NCBI GenBank assembly: GCA_020852275.1
Contig: JADZBE010000038.1
Coordinates: 109,374-173,373, forward strand
Direction of reading: 5' to 3'
Length of the DNA stretch: 64,000 bases
Source of the DNA: Phycisphaerales bacterium
Lineage (GTDB): Bacteria > Planctomycetota > Phycisphaerae > UBA1845
Within the stretch, counting starts at the first letter, position 1; every line of letters starts with the position of its first letter. Shown in pieces: positions 8,882-17,817 of the stretch. Below the pieces are notes generated by a model. That model was not told the DNA's origin and ran no database searches. It saw only the letters and a list, made by a program, of their open reading frames with translations. The position numbers and the translations under genes were made by a program.

Positions 8882-10393
8882 TCACGTGTAGCGCACGCCG
8901 CGATGCTCCGGCTCGAAAAACCTGGGCAGCAGTCCGTCCACGCGGAGGACGCCCGCGCGCGTCAGTCGCACCTCGTCAACCGTCGTCTCGGCGTATCCCG
9001 CCTCGACGAGCGACGTGAAGACCTCAGCGAAACGCCGCGAAATCTCGACACCGAACTTGTTTCGGAAGTACGCCGCGTCCAGCCGTCCCAGCTTCAACTG
9101 CAGGATCATCTCGCGGATGAGGCTCTGATCGCCGCTCAGCGGCAGGGCGCGCGACAGCGGCAATTCCCCACGCGACAGAGACGCGAGATAATCGTCCCAC
9201 TGGTCCACGTTCTGAAAATGAACGCCGCCCACGTGCGAGAACGAGGCCACCCCCGTCCCCACCATGTCCGATCCATGCCAGAGCGAATCCCGGTACAGGA
9301 ATCGCGAATGCTCGCTGGGTCGCACGACGGTGTACGCGCTGGAGACGACGTACCCTGCGTCCTCGAATCGCCGAAAGGCCAGGTCCACCCAGGCGCGTTT
9401 CGTCGCCCAGCCGGCCACCGGCGGCGCGTCGCCCTCGCGCTTCGCCTCGCGCGCCAGCGTCGTGTTGTGTGGAACTTCCATCTGGTAGATGGTCAGGCAA
9501 TCCGGTTGCAGCGCCAGCGCCTGCTCCACCGTTGCTTCCCACTTCGACGGCGTGTCGCCCACCATGCCCGCGATGAGGTCGATGTTGACGTTCGGGAAAC
9601 CGACCTCGCGCGCCCACTCGTACGCTCGGAAGATTTCCGGCGCGTGATGAGCGCGGCCATTCAGGGAGAGGACCTCGTCGTCGAAGTGCTCGACGCCGAG
9701 GCTCAGCCGCGTGGTGCCGAACCTGCGGATGGTTTCGAGCTTGCCCTTCTTCAGCGTCCCCGGCTCGCACTCGAAGGTGACCTCGCGCGCGTGGTCCCAG
9801 CGCCAGTGGCGGTTGATGCGCTCGACCAGGCGATCAAGCTGCTCGCTCGACAGGAAGGAGGGCGTGCCGCCGCCGAAATACACGAACTCGAACTCGCGCC
9901 CGTCGAACGCCTGCTTGTGCGAGTACAGCTCGATCTCCTTCGCCAGCGCGTCCATGTACGCGTCCACGTCGGACGAGTTCTTGTCGGTGTACACGCGGAA
10001 GTAGCAGAAGTGGCAGCGCTTGCGGCAGAAGGGGACGTGGATGTAGAGACCCAAAGGGGGAAATGCCGAATGCTGAATGTCGAATGTCGAAAGTCGCCCG
10101 TCAGTTTCCGCGCCGCGCCTGCCGGCAGCATCGACATCGCTTGTCGCGTCATCTTTGCGTGTCGGGCTGCATTCGGCATTCGGCGTTCGGCATTCAGCAT
10201 TCGTCGCCTGGCATTCGCCATTCGCCATTCGCCATTCGCCATTCACTATCCGGCGTTCAGCATTGGGCGTCTCCAGCGCCCGAAGCGCCGCCGGAACGTG
10301 GTGCGGCGACCACGCCGAGAAGGGCGGGTAGTTGGAGATGAAGTAGCTGCCCACCTCCGTCGTCGGCTTGTCGCTAAGCACGTCGAGCTGCAT
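8882..10393 (-). CDS. HemW/HemN-like radical SAM protein with a repeat-encoded insertion
   Basis: A radical SAM enzyme of the coproporphyrinogen dehydrogenase / HemW family. The cluster motif is C123-x3-C127-x2-C130 (PFCRKRCHFCYF), followed by FGGGTPS, FECEPGTL, SLGVEHFDDEVL and a HemN C-terminal region. Family members are either oxygen-independent heme-synthesis enzymes or heme chaperones; this sequence alone does not decide. Residues 1-41 (TTEVGSYFISNYPPFSAW) look genuine and match the ATG at 10393. Residues about 43-111, however, are encoded by a tandem heptanucleotide repeat and read as NAE..NGEWRMANGEC..NAEC. The insertion keeps frame and sits just before the radical SAM barrel. Total 503 aa. 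Confidence 0.9.
   Translation of the reverse strand: MQLDVLSDKPTTEVGSYFISNYPPFSAWSPHHVPAALRALETPNAERRIVNGEWRMANGECQATNAECRTPNAECSPTRKDDATSDVDAAGRRGAETDGRLSTFDIQHSAFPPLGLYIHVPFCRKRCHFCYFRVYTDKNSSDVDAYMDALAKEIELYSHKQAFDGREFEFVYFGGGTPSFLSSEQLDRLVERINRHWRWDHAREVTFECEPGTLKKGKLETIRRFGTTRLSLGVEHFDDEVLSLNGRAHHAPEIFRAYEWAREVGFPNVNIDLIAGMVGDTPSKWEATVEQALALQPDCLTIYQMEVPHNTTLAREAKREGDAPPVAGWATKRAWVDLAFRRFEDAGYVVSSAYTVVRPSEHSRFLYRDSLWHGSDMVGTGVASFSHVGGVHFQNVDQWDDYLASLSRGELPLSRALPLSGDQSLIREMILQLKLGRLDAAYFRNKFGVEISRRFAEVFTSLVEAGYAETTVDEVRLTRAGVLRVDGLLPRFFEPEHRGVRYT
10061..10266. repeat. GAATGCC/CATTCGG heptanucleotide repeat inside a gene
   Basis: On the plus strand, GAATGCC-type heptamers run from 10061 to 10092. 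After a 75-nt spacer, CATTCGG/CATTCGC heptamers run from 10170 to 10266. The two blocks are inverted relative to each other and could form a long imperfect hairpin. The whole lies within the radical SAM reading frame. Confidence 0.9.
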
Positions 10394-10529
10394 CGTTTGA
10401 CCTGAAATCCTCTCCCGCTGCGCTTGCCGAAATCTCCACCCTCGCCGGGTGCGCTTCGACCTCGCCGCTTCGTCGGTGCATGCGCCAGTATAGTCGGCCG
10501 CTGCTGCGGGCCGAATGTCACAACCTGTC

Positions 10530-10795
10530 CTGACGGCCCGTGGTGGAACTCGAGACCAAGCGTAGAGCCCGTCACCCCCGCGCAGGCGGGGGCCCAGTCT
10601 GCCCCGGAAAACCGCTGGATTCTAGCTTCCTCGCAGGCCACCGGCTGGGTTCGCGCCTGCGCGGGAATGACGGAGCTGGGTTCCGGCCTGCGCGGGAATG
10701 ACGGAGCTGGGTTCCCGCCTGAGCGGGAATGACGGAGCTGGGTTCCCGCCTGAGCGGGAATGATGCGCGTCGCCTTTCACCAAGGGCTGTTAAGG
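10530..10795. repeat. Dispersed MITE-like element plus a 31-bp tandem repeat
   Basis: The gap 10394-10856 holds a copy of the dispersed element bounded by GGCCCGTGGTGGAA... and ...TTTCACCAAGGGCTGTTAA, with inner arms CGTCACCCCCGCGCAGGCGG and GCGGGAATGACGG. The right arm has been multiplied: about four units of 31 bp (GGGTTCCCGCCTGAGCGGGA + ATGACGGAGCT) run from 10649 to 10770. No gene is seen. Confidence 0.75.
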
Positions 10796-10856
10796 GCTCC
10801 CAATGTCCACAAAGTCCTCTCGTGGAAAAACCCGCGGCTCGGCATAGGATTGGCTC

Positions 10857-11402
10857 GTGGCCTTCCGCATCATTGAAGCCGTTGACCCGCCGCACATGGA
10901 TGCCGCCCGGACTCTCTTTATGGAGTACGCCGGCGGGCTGGGGTTTGATCTTGAATTCCAGAATTTCGAGAGGGAATTGAGCACGCTTCCCGGCGCGTAT
11001 GCGCCGCCGAGGGGCTGCCTCCTCCTGGCGCTTGCGGCTGACGGAGCGCCCCGCTGGATTGAAGATTCAGCGGGAGACGCACCCGCGCGCGTCCCCGCGG
11101 CGAGCGCTGCCGATTCCGCGTGGGCCGGCTGCGTCGCTCTGCGCCCGTTCGACTCAGGAATCTGCGAATTGAAACGCATGTATGTCAGACCCGCGCACCG
11201 CGGCAGGGGACTGGGGCGAATCCTGGCAGAAGAGATCATCGCCCGCGCAAGAACGTACGGCTATGCGCGAATGAGGCTCGATACCATCGGCGCGCGGATG
11301 ATGCCGGCGGTGAAGCTCTACCGTTCGCTGGGTTTTGAGGCGATTGCCGCGTACCGCCCGAACCCGATCCCCGGCGCAGAGTTCTACGAGCTGCGGCTGT
11401 GA
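10857..11402 (+). CDS. GNAT family N-acetyltransferase
   Basis: A 181-residue GCN5-related acetyltransferase. The acetyl-CoA loop is RPAHRGRGLGRIL at about 120-132, preceded by the strand ELKRMYV and followed by AVKLYRSLGFE, the usual motif B. The substrate cannot be told. There is a small linker of low complexity at about 60-82 (WIEDSAGDAPARVPAASAAD). The start is a GTG at 10857; no ATG gives a complete fold. It stands alone between repeat regions. Confidence 0.88.
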   Translation: MAFRIIEAVDPPHMDAARTLFMEYAGGLGFDLEFQNFERELSTLPGAYAPPRGCLLLALAADGAPRWIEDSAGDAPARVPAASAADSAWAGCVALRPFDSGICELKRMYVRPAHRGRGLGRILAEEIIARARTYGYARMRLDTIGARMMPAVKLYRSLGFEAIAAYRPNPIPGAEFYELRL

Positions 11403-11501
11403 AGGCGCGATGGCGACGCACCCGCTGCGACAGGAGGCGACCGGTCACTCCTCCTCACTGCCAGGCGCTGTCCCTCACTGGCGTGAGCGGTTCTGATAGC
11501 T

Positions 11502-11566
11502 GCATTCGCCATTCGCCATTCGGCATTCGCCCTTCGCCATTCGCTATTCGCTATTCACTCTTCGGG
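11502..11566. repeat. CATTCGC heptanucleotide repeat
   Basis: About eight tandem 7-bp units (CATTCGC, CATTCGG, TATTCGC variants) lie between two convergent genes. They match the arm found in the radical SAM gene. The rest of 11403-11611 shows no gene. Confidence 0.85.
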
Positions 11567-11611
11567 CTTCGCGCTCGCCCTCGCTGGCGCTGCGGGTTCT
11601 GAAGCCGCGTC

Positions 11612-12175
11612 TTACGCCTTCGGCCACAGCCAGCCGAACGTGCCCGCGGTCACCAGCCCATAGAGGACGCCGTCGAAGATGAACTTCGTGGTTGTCCACC
11701 AGCTCGCGCCTTTCCAGATCGAATCCGGCACGTGACTGAGGGCGTATCCCAGCATCGCGGCCGTGCCGGTGACGCGGAAGACCGTGAGGTAGTGTGCTCC
11801 GGCCCCAAGCGAGTGCCAGCCCACGTAAGCCGTCAGCGCGCCGACGACCAGCGCGAACACGAACCAGCAAATCAGGCTCGTGCCCATGTTGCAGCCGCCG
11901 GGCGGCAGGACCATCATCCACCCCACCGGCCCGCGCTTCCGCCGCTCCAGCATCTCCGGCGAGCCCATGTCCTTCATCGACTCGCAGGCCGGAAACATGT
12001 ACGCGCCGGGGGGCACGCCGTTGGCGCGAAGCGCCTCCAGCACGGCCTCTTCATTCGGCAGCTTCCGCACATCGCCCTTGTGCATGGGCGTGGCCATGTG
12101 GATCACGGAGCTGACCACGAAGACGAACACCGCGGACAGGATGATCGGCAGCCACAATTGCGTCAGGAACTCCAT
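11612..12175 (-). CDS. Four-helix membrane protein of unknown function
   Basis: A 187-residue protein. TM1 is at about 9-27, followed by a soluble loop (30-85, with a PACESMKDM segment), then three hydrophobic segments at about 98-122, 128-148 and 162-184. I do not recognise a named family; the ending FIFDGVLYGLVTAGTFGWLWP suggests a conserved small membrane protein. The ATG at 12175 starts directly at the first membrane segment. Low-confidence possibilities such as a permease subunit are not supported by any motif. Confidence 0.75.
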   Translation of the reverse strand: MEFLTQLWLPIILSAVFVFVVSSVIHMATPMHKGDVRKLPNEEAVLEALRANGVPPGAYMFPACESMKDMGSPEMLERRKRGPVGWMMVLPPGGCNMGTSLICWFVFALVVGALTAYVGWHSLGAGAHYLTVFRVTGTAAMLGYALSHVPDSIWKGASWWTTTKFIFDGVLYGLVTAGTFGWLWPKA

Positions 12176-12217
12176 GTTGAATCTCCGGTTTATGAGATCG
12201 TTGCAGACCCCGTGTGG

Positions 12218-12236
12218 CCCCGGTTTTCAACCGGGG
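12218..12236 (-). terminator. Hairpin, possible terminator
   Basis: A perfect 8-bp stem CCCCGGTT / AACCGGGG with a 3-nt loop lies 196 bp beyond the stop of the minus-strand gene 12432-13574 and upstream of gene 11612-12175. No U-run is obvious, so it may equally be another REP-type palindrome. Confidence 0.4.
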
Positions 12237-12431
12237 GAATGCCGCACAGGCGTCCGCCCTGTGCCGGTCTTGAAACTCCGACTAACAGGCCGCTGCAAAA
12301 GGAGGTGGCACGGACCTCCGGGACGTGCTTGCTTCCGGGAAGTCCCTGTACCGAACCATGCGAATCGAAATCTTGCAACATACGGTAAGCCCCGCCGCGG
12401 CCCGTTGCGACGTGCCTTCAACCGGCAGGTG

Positions 12432-13574
12432 TCAAGATTTCAGCAGCATCGGGGCATATTCCTTGATGTACCCCTTGGCGTGGAAAAAGTTCATGAGGTC
12501 GTCCACCGCGGGGAAAACCCGCGTGGCCGTCTGCGTGACGAACGGCGACGGCTCCACCTCCGGCTTCCACACGACGTACACTTCCTTCGTGCCCTCGAAA
12601 GCGTGCTGCAGCTCGCGCTCCACGCCGCTGGACAGCGCCGGCTTGCCGTTGGGCATGGCGGGGATGAAGCTGACGATCATGTCTGACTGGTCGATGAGCT
12701 TGAAGTCGCGGGCGTAAATCTGCCCGTCGATGTCCGCCGCAACCTGCGTCACGTCCGACGCCCGCAACGTCAGCTCGCGCCCGTTCACCCGGATGGGGAA
12801 CGTCAGCTCGCCGCGCTGCGTGGCCGCCCCCGCGTCGAACAGCAGCCGCTTTTCGTCCAGATCGCCGGGGTCGAAGGTGATGAAGTAGTCCGCGAGCGCC
12901 GTGCGGAAGGCGTTGATCTCGGCCAGCGTGTCGGGCATGTCGAGCACGTGCGTCATGGGGAACGACGGGTACACGCGCTTGCGGTGCGGCTCGAACATGA
13001 GACGGTACATCATCAGCGCGGCCATCTCCTCTTTCTCCCCGCGCGAGATGATGTAGTGCGAGCCGTAGCCTTGAATGGCCTCGGCGATGGTGGCCGTGAC
13101 GACGATTTCCTCCTCGCGCCAGACGAGGATGTCCTTGAGCGTGTGCGGAATGTCGTGCTGGCGGAGCAGGCGCTCGTGCACGGCATCGACGTTGTCCACC
13201 AGCGTGACGTACAAGTCGGCGGCGAGCGCCTGCATCTGATCGTGGTCGTACGCGTGGAACAGCCCGTGCCGCCAGCGGAACGTGGCGTGCGTATTGACGA
13301 CGAGGTTTTCGACCTTCTCGGCGAGCGCCAGCCCGTCCTTGAACACGCTGCGGCGCAGGCTGTCGAGCCGCTTCTTGGGCAGGTCGAGGATGCGCCCGGG
13401 GCGCACGTCGGGCGCTTCGACGTACATACGGTCGCCGACGTGGAACAGCGTCAGCTCCTTGCCCTTCGAGCTTGCGATCTCCGCCACGCGGTCGAGGAAC
13501 GGCTTCTTCTCAACACCGACCTGCCCCGTGACCACGACGCGAACGCCCTTGTGCCTTCGGTTGGGAAACAGCAT
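12432..13574 (-). CDS. Two-domain protein with degenerate P-loop and a deoxyribosyltransferase-like C-terminus
   Basis: A 380-residue cytoplasmic protein. The N-terminus VRVVVTGQVGVEKKPFL (11-27) has the position and strand context of an adenylate-kinase-type Walker A, but reads GQVGVEKK instead of GxxGxGKT. That predicts altered or lost nucleotide phosphate binding. The middle (80-210) is helical, with LVVNTHATFRWRHGL, the usual kinase-fold strand. The C-terminus (about 290-370) has QSDMIVSFIPAMPNGKPALSSGVERELQHA and VYVVWKP, the pattern of nucleoside 2-deoxyribosyltransferase-like domains (S-x-G-x-x-x-E). This is pattern recognition, not a database match. The start is an ATG at 13574. Confidence 0.7.
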   Translation of the reverse strand: MLFPNRRHKGVRVVVTGQVGVEKKPFLDRVAEIASSKGKELTLFHVGDRMYVEAPDVRPGRILDLPKKRLDSLRRSVFKDGLALAEKVENLVVNTHATFRWRHGLFHAYDHDQMQALAADLYVTLVDNVDAVHERLLRQHDIPHTLKDILVWREEEIVVTATIAEAIQGYGSHYIISRGEKEEMAALMMYRLMFEPHRKRVYPSFPMTHVLDMPDTLAEINAFRTALADYFITFDPGDLDEKRLLFDAGAATQRGELTFPIRVNGRELTLRASDVTQVAADIDGQIYARDFKLIDQSDMIVSFIPAMPNGKPALSSGVERELQHAFEGTKEVYVVWKPEVEPSPFVTQTATRVFPAVDDLMNFFHAKGYIKEYAPMLLKS

Positions 13575-13613
13575 GAGCGTAGTATAAGCAGGGCGGTGGG
13601 CGGTGGAAGCGGA

Positions 13614-13682
13614 GGGTGGAGGGTCCAGGGTTCAGGGTTCAGGGTTCAGGGTGCAAGGTGCAAGGTGCAAGGTGCAAGGTGG
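13614..13682. repeat. TTCAGGG / GCAAGGT heptanucleotide tandem repeat
   Basis: Units run GGGTCCA, GGGTTCA x3, GGGTGCA, AGGTGCA x3, all with a 7-bp period. The region 13575-13793 has no gene. Two further palindromes follow at about 13683-13730 (GCTGCTCTCCGAGCAGC and GCCGGCTCTCCGAGCCGGC). Confidence 0.9.
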
Positions 13683-13793
13683 GGCTGCTCTCCGAGCAGC
13701 CACCGGTCCGCCGGCTCTCCGAGCCGGCGCGTCCGATCAGGAGCCGAGTCCGATGTTGGAGTCTAGTCGCCGCCAGGAAGGCTACCCCGCCCC

Positions 13794-14939
13794 TCAGGGC
13801 ACCACATAATTCTGCGGTACGAGCGTCATGCCTTCGTTGGGCTTCTTAACGACGCCTCCGCGAGGATACCAATACGTGATCTCTCTGGATTCTCGGTTGG
13901 ACAACGCTTCGATATGTCCATCGAAAAACAGCGCGTTGATGCTCTTCTGCCACACGTCGCGCGATGTTCCATGCCGATACGACCATTTCATGTTTTCGCC
14001 ATTGGTCGGGCTGGGATAACTGATCGGCCGGCCATCGTTGGTTTGGTCATCGGGGGCTACGCCGTACTCGCGCGAGCCGGTCCACCACGCGGGCTGGGAG
14101 GTGAAGGCCCCGAACAGACTGCTCTTCCACGGATGCGCGTCGATGTCCAGAACCAGGCCGCCATTGGTGATGCCCAAGAACCGCGTACCGTCGGCGACGG
14201 CGATCTTGTTGGCGGGGGTCCCCACACGGCTGACCAGTGATTTGTAGTCATCGACCACGACCTCCCAAGAAGCCGCGCCAACCACGGCGTCAAACTCCTG
14301 TCCGTTCCCTTTGTAGCGGCCGATGACCTCGCTCGCCTGCTTCTGACCCCAGTATTGGAACATCGCCGGCATAAGATAACTGACGCACTGCAACGGAAAC
14401 GGCTCTTTCTCAAAATCCTCAATATCCGGCGGGAGGTTGCCGGAGTAAATCTCCGGGCTTTCCTGGGGCACGGACGGGCACTGCCAGTAATCCAGCAGCA
14501 TGTGCACTCGGGTGGAGCGACGGTCGGGAAGCGTCGTCATCTTCGTGAAGATCGGCGTCATCCAGTCAAAATGCTGCACAGGAATGTCCGCGTGGTGCCA
14601 GTCCTCATCGAAGCGATGTTGCGTCAACGTCGGTCCGCTGGTGTTGACGCCGGGGATCCACTCGTTTTCCTCACTGAAGTACGACGCCATGCCGCTGCCC
14701 ATGTCCCGCATCTGAGAGCCGCACTTGACTTTCTTCGCCTGCTGGCGGGCGCTTTGGAGACTTGGAAGCAGAATGGAAATCAACAGCGCGATGATGGCGA
14801 TGACGACGAGCAATTCGATGAGCGTGAACGCGCCGCGACGCGGTCCGCTGTAGCGTCGCCATCGTCCAACGATGCTCGCGGGAAGAGTCAGGCCAGCGTC
14901 AAGGGGATGCTTTGACTTCGAGGGATTTGGGATCCACAT
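13794..14939 (-). CDS. Prepilin-type cleavage/methylation protein (pseudopilin-like)
   Basis: A 381-residue protein with the class III signal RRGAFTLIELLVVIAIIALL at 35-54. It is processed by prepilin peptidase and is related to type II secretion pseudopilins. A large soluble domain ends in INALFFDGHIEALSN, the DG-H region usual in the planctomycete branch of this family. Many such proteins are encoded per planctomycete genome; individual roles are mostly unknown. The start is ATG 14939, because GGAGAGG lies 8 nt upstream; a TTG six codons earlier is less likely. The first 41 bp overlap the end of the upstream gene, so the pair is probably one operon. Confidence 0.88.
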   Translation of the reverse strand: MWIPNPSKSKHPLDAGLTLPASIVGRWRRYSGPRRGAFTLIELLVVIAIIALLISILLPSLQSARQQAKKVKCGSQMRDMGSGMASYFSEENEWIPGVNTSGPTLTQHRFDEDWHHADIPVQHFDWMTPIFTKMTTLPDRRSTRVHMLLDYWQCPSVPQESPEIYSGNLPPDIEDFEKEPFPLQCVSYLMPAMFQYWGQKQASEVIGRYKGNGQEFDAVVGAASWEVVVDDYKSLVSRVGTPANKIAVADGTRFLGITNGGLVLDIDAHPWKSSLFGAFTSQPAWWTGSREYGVAPDDQTNDGRPISYPSPTNGENMKWSYRHGTSRDVWQKSINALFFDGHIEALSNRESREITYWYPRGGVVKKPNEGMTLVPQNYVVP

Positions 14940-15333
14940 AGCGATTGGCCTCTCCAAAAGCGCTGACGGCGTCCCGGTAGTGCGCGTCCACCACCCACTT
15001 GCCGTCGGCGTTCTGTCCGCAGGGAATCAAGGTCCGTTGGCCCGTCTTTGGATTCTTGGCGGGGATGACGCGGATCGACTGAAGGTCTATGTCCATGCGT
15101 TCGCCGCTGGTCACATCGATGAACACCAGTTGCCTGGCGAGCGGCGCGGGACTTGATGGGTTGCGGAAGTACCGAAACGTCAACACCCCGCCGGAGGCCA
15201 GCGCGAGTATGGCCGCGAGCGTAAGGACGAGCTGCTTGTGGTCTTGGCGGCCCAATTCCGATGATCTCGGATATCCGGATCCGTTCCGCGCCAGTGCGGG
15301 TATGGCGGCTTCTCGCGAGGGGAAGACCGCCAC
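14899..15333 (-). CDS. Single-pass membrane protein, unknown
   Basis: A 144-residue protein with one membrane helix at about 34-52 (LVLTLAAILALASGGVLTF), a short cytoplasmic N-terminus and a periplasmic domain of about 90 residues. The soluble part has VFIDVTSGERMDID and the ending NRYVDPKSLEVK. It overlaps the pseudopilin gene by 41 bp, so it may be an accessory of the same assembly system, but that is inference. The GTG start at 15333 has a GAGAG upstream; the true start could be further in. Confidence 0.65.
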   Translation of the reverse strand: MAVFPSREAAIPALARNGSGYPRSSELGRQDHKQLVLTLAAILALASGGVLTFRYFRNPSSPAPLARQLVFIDVTSGERMDIDLQSIRVIPAKNPKTGQRTLIPCGQNADGKWVVDAHYRDAVSAFGEANRYVDPKSLEVKASP

Positions 15334-15598
15334 AACCGGGCGCTCTCATCCGTAAGCCGTTCTTGGCATCCTGCCGCAAGCGTGAAGTATAGCAAGCTGG
15401 CGAACTACCGCCAGTGAAAAAAGTAGAACATTGCAACCAATAATTTCACAGGCGCCGGACCGCAGACCGTTCCCCTGTCGGACGGCGCCCCATGCCGCCT
15501 GCCATGCGCCAACAAGGAACCCGCCACATGCGCGGTCCAGCGCGGCGCCCGCAACGAGCGCCGCGCCGGACGCATGACTTCTTGCCCGGCTGCCCGGC

Positions 15599-17122
15599 TT
15601 ACAGGCAGTCCACCGGTTTGCTCAATCCGCACGACTCCACGCTCGCCGTGCCGTCCTGGCTTGGGCATTCCTTGACCACGACCTTGCCGCGGTCATTGGC
15701 GGCCTTGCGGACGCACTCGCCCATCGGTGTCGTGATGCCGTAGATCGCGCCCGGCGTGGCGTTGGTGATCGTCATCTTCGCCTGGCAGCCGCAGGACTTG
15801 GCGCGGGTCTTGGCTTTCAGCGCTTCATTGCCGTTGCACGCGTCGCTCTCGCAGCCCCCGCCGCCCCCGCCCTGCGCGGTGACCACCAGCCGCGGCGCCC
15901 GACGCACCAGGCCGAACGGGCTTTGACCGCGATACGTGGCGGCCACGTCCGGGTCGCCTTCGTTGACCACGAGCGTGAAGAAGCTGTCCGCGGGCCAGAT
16001 GTCCGTCACATCCGGACCTGCGCCCAGGTCCACCGTGTCCACGTCGCCGGTCACGCCCGGTGTGAAGAAGGTCTGCGTGATAAACGCGATCGGAAGATCC
16101 GAAATGCTGTTCTCGATGAGCGGATACGTCAGCCCGCCGCCCGTGGTTTTCACGTCCGTCGTGTCGTCCGTGCTGGTATACCAGTCCACGAAGCCGTCGA
16201 GACTGAACGCCGCGACTTCCTGCGGGAGCTTCACGGACACGTTCGTCGTGGTCCAGTTGCCCGCGCCATAGGCTGCGTCCAGCGTCGAAACGACTTCGCT
16301 CATGTCGAACCGCAGCACGCCGTAGGACGCGAACGTGCCGTTGTTCAGCCCTTCCACGTTGAAGAAGCGATCGCCGTTGCACGGACCGCGTGGGCCGCCC
16401 TGCTGGATCGTGCCCGACTCCTCGGCGGAGGCGGCCACTTCGAGCGTCGTGGTCGGCGAGACGTTGCCCTGCGCCGTCAGCACCAGCCGCGCGGCGCGAT
16501 AGTTGATGGCGTTGGTGCGGTCGTTGAACGGATCCTGCCCGCGGTGGGAAGTGGCCACGTCCGGGTCACCGTCCACGAGTACGATCGTCGCCACGCCGTC
16601 GCCCGAGGCGAGGTCCGCAAGAAGCGACGCGCTGCCCGACAGGTCGAGCGAATCCACGTCGCCGGCGACGCCGGGCGAGAAGAACCACTGCGTGATGAAC
16701 TCGACGGGCAGGTCATCGACGCCGCCCTCGGTGAACGGATACTTCAGCGGGCTGGCGCTCGTCTTGCAGTCCGTCACGTCGTCCGTGCTGAAGCTGACGT
16801 CCACGAAGCCGTCGAGGGCAAACGTCGCCCCGGTCTCGACCATCTGAAGCTGCGCGCCGCTGAGCGTCCAGTTGCCCGATCCGAACGTGGCGTCGAACTC
16901 CGCGCGAACCGTCGTCGCGTCAAACCGCAGCACTGCATACGACGAAAAATCGACGTAGCTCACCCCCTCCACGTTGAAAAACTGATCGCCCGAGCAGGCC
17001 GTGTTCGGTCCCACCAGCCGGAGCGTCCCCGTCTCATAGGTCGCCACGGAGCGAGCCAGATCCGCCCCGTACGCCGTCGCCGCCGCCAGAACCCCCGCCG
17101 CTAACACCACTCCCGTCCGCAT
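15599..17122 (-). CDS. Secreted protein made of two ~200-residue repeats
   Basis: A 507-residue exported protein with a signal peptide (MRTGVVLAAGVLAAATAYGA). Two homologous halves follow, at about 22-216 and 225-411. Both share the order GDxFFNVEG, YAVLRFD/YGVLRFD, GxGNWT, FxLDGFVD, STDD-TD-KT, FITQxFFxPGV-GDVDxxDL and DPDVA--xRGQxPF. A Gly run leads to a Cys-rich C-terminal tail (about 415-507) with nine or so Cys. I do not recognise a family; a surface-exposed beta-sandwich protein is a guess. The start is well defined: AGGAGGT lies 6 nt before the ATG at 17122. Stand-alone gene. Confidence 0.85.
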   Translation of the reverse strand: MRTGVVLAAGVLAAATAYGADLARSVATYETGTLRLVGPNTACSGDQFFNVEGVSYVDFSSYAVLRFDATTVRAEFDATFGSGNWTLSGAQLQMVETGATFALDGFVDVSFSTDDVTDCKTSASPLKYPFTEGGVDDLPVEFITQWFFSPGVAGDVDSLDLSGSASLLADLASGDGVATIVLVDGDPDVATSHRGQDPFNDRTNAINYRAARLVLTAQGNVSPTTTLEVAASAEESGTIQQGGPRGPCNGDRFFNVEGLNNGTFASYGVLRFDMSEVVSTLDAAYGAGNWTTTNVSVKLPQEVAAFSLDGFVDWYTSTDDTTDVKTTGGGLTYPLIENSISDLPIAFITQTFFTPGVTGDVDTVDLGAGPDVTDIWPADSFFTLVVNEGDPDVAATYRGQSPFGLVRRAPRLVVTAQGGGGGGCESDACNGNEALKAKTRAKSCGCQAKMTITNATPGAIYGITTPMGECVRKAANDRGKVVVKECPSQDGTASVESCGLSKPVDCL

Positions 17123-17817
17123 GATCCACCTCCTGAAAAACGCCTCCGCGCCGCCGGCCCACGTCCCAGCGCATGTGATGTCCGCCGACGCACGCCTTCT
17201 TCCTTCATTGACGAACCGCCTTGCGCCGCCAGTGGCCGCGCCATCAAGTTGCGGCTCGAACAGATTTGCTCCCTCCTCCGAGGGTGGGCGGGTCGCATTT
17301 CGCGTGATCTCTGGAGATTGCGACCGGCCGTGCGGCCCGACATGGTAGCAGAACGTCAGCCGCGGTCCACGAGATTTCGCCGGGAGAATGTTAGCAGATT
17401 GTGAAATCCCGATCGTGGGAGGAGGAAGGACCCGCGCCCGGGGTAATCGCGGCCCGGGGGCGCAGGCTCGGATCGGCCGACTTGTGGGCTGCGCCGGGGA
17501 ACGCCAGACCTCCCGGGGGGTGTGCCCAGAAATCCGAGCAAGGCGCCTGCAAGGACACCACCATCGACGATCCTGCCGTTGCCATCGGCGTAGCCGGCGG
17601 CGCCGTCAAGGTCCGCCGCTTCGGCTCTGCCGACTCGCCCGAAAAGATCGGGCACGCCGCAGGCGTCTTGCCGGGCGACTGCCCCGCAAGGAAACCGCAT
17701 TCCACGACCTCCCGGCAAGCGTGCGGCACGGGTCCGCAGCAGTGCGGCAGGCGCCCGTTTCTGTCAACCCAGAGAACCCGAGCGCAAGGGCGGACTCATG
17801 CCTTTCACCACGGGATG
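17123..17817. other. Gene-free region
   Basis: About 700 bp without a convincing gene. It holds the upstream region of the secreted-protein gene and, near 17796-17812, the fragment CCTTTCACCACGGGATGTTA, which matches an end of the dispersed MITE-like element. I see nothing else. Confidence 0.5.

Noticed and set aside
13614..13682. Telomere-like sequence (TTCAGGG units)
   Set aside because: Short internal tandem repeat between two genes; other 7-bp repeats with unrelated sequence occur in the same window.
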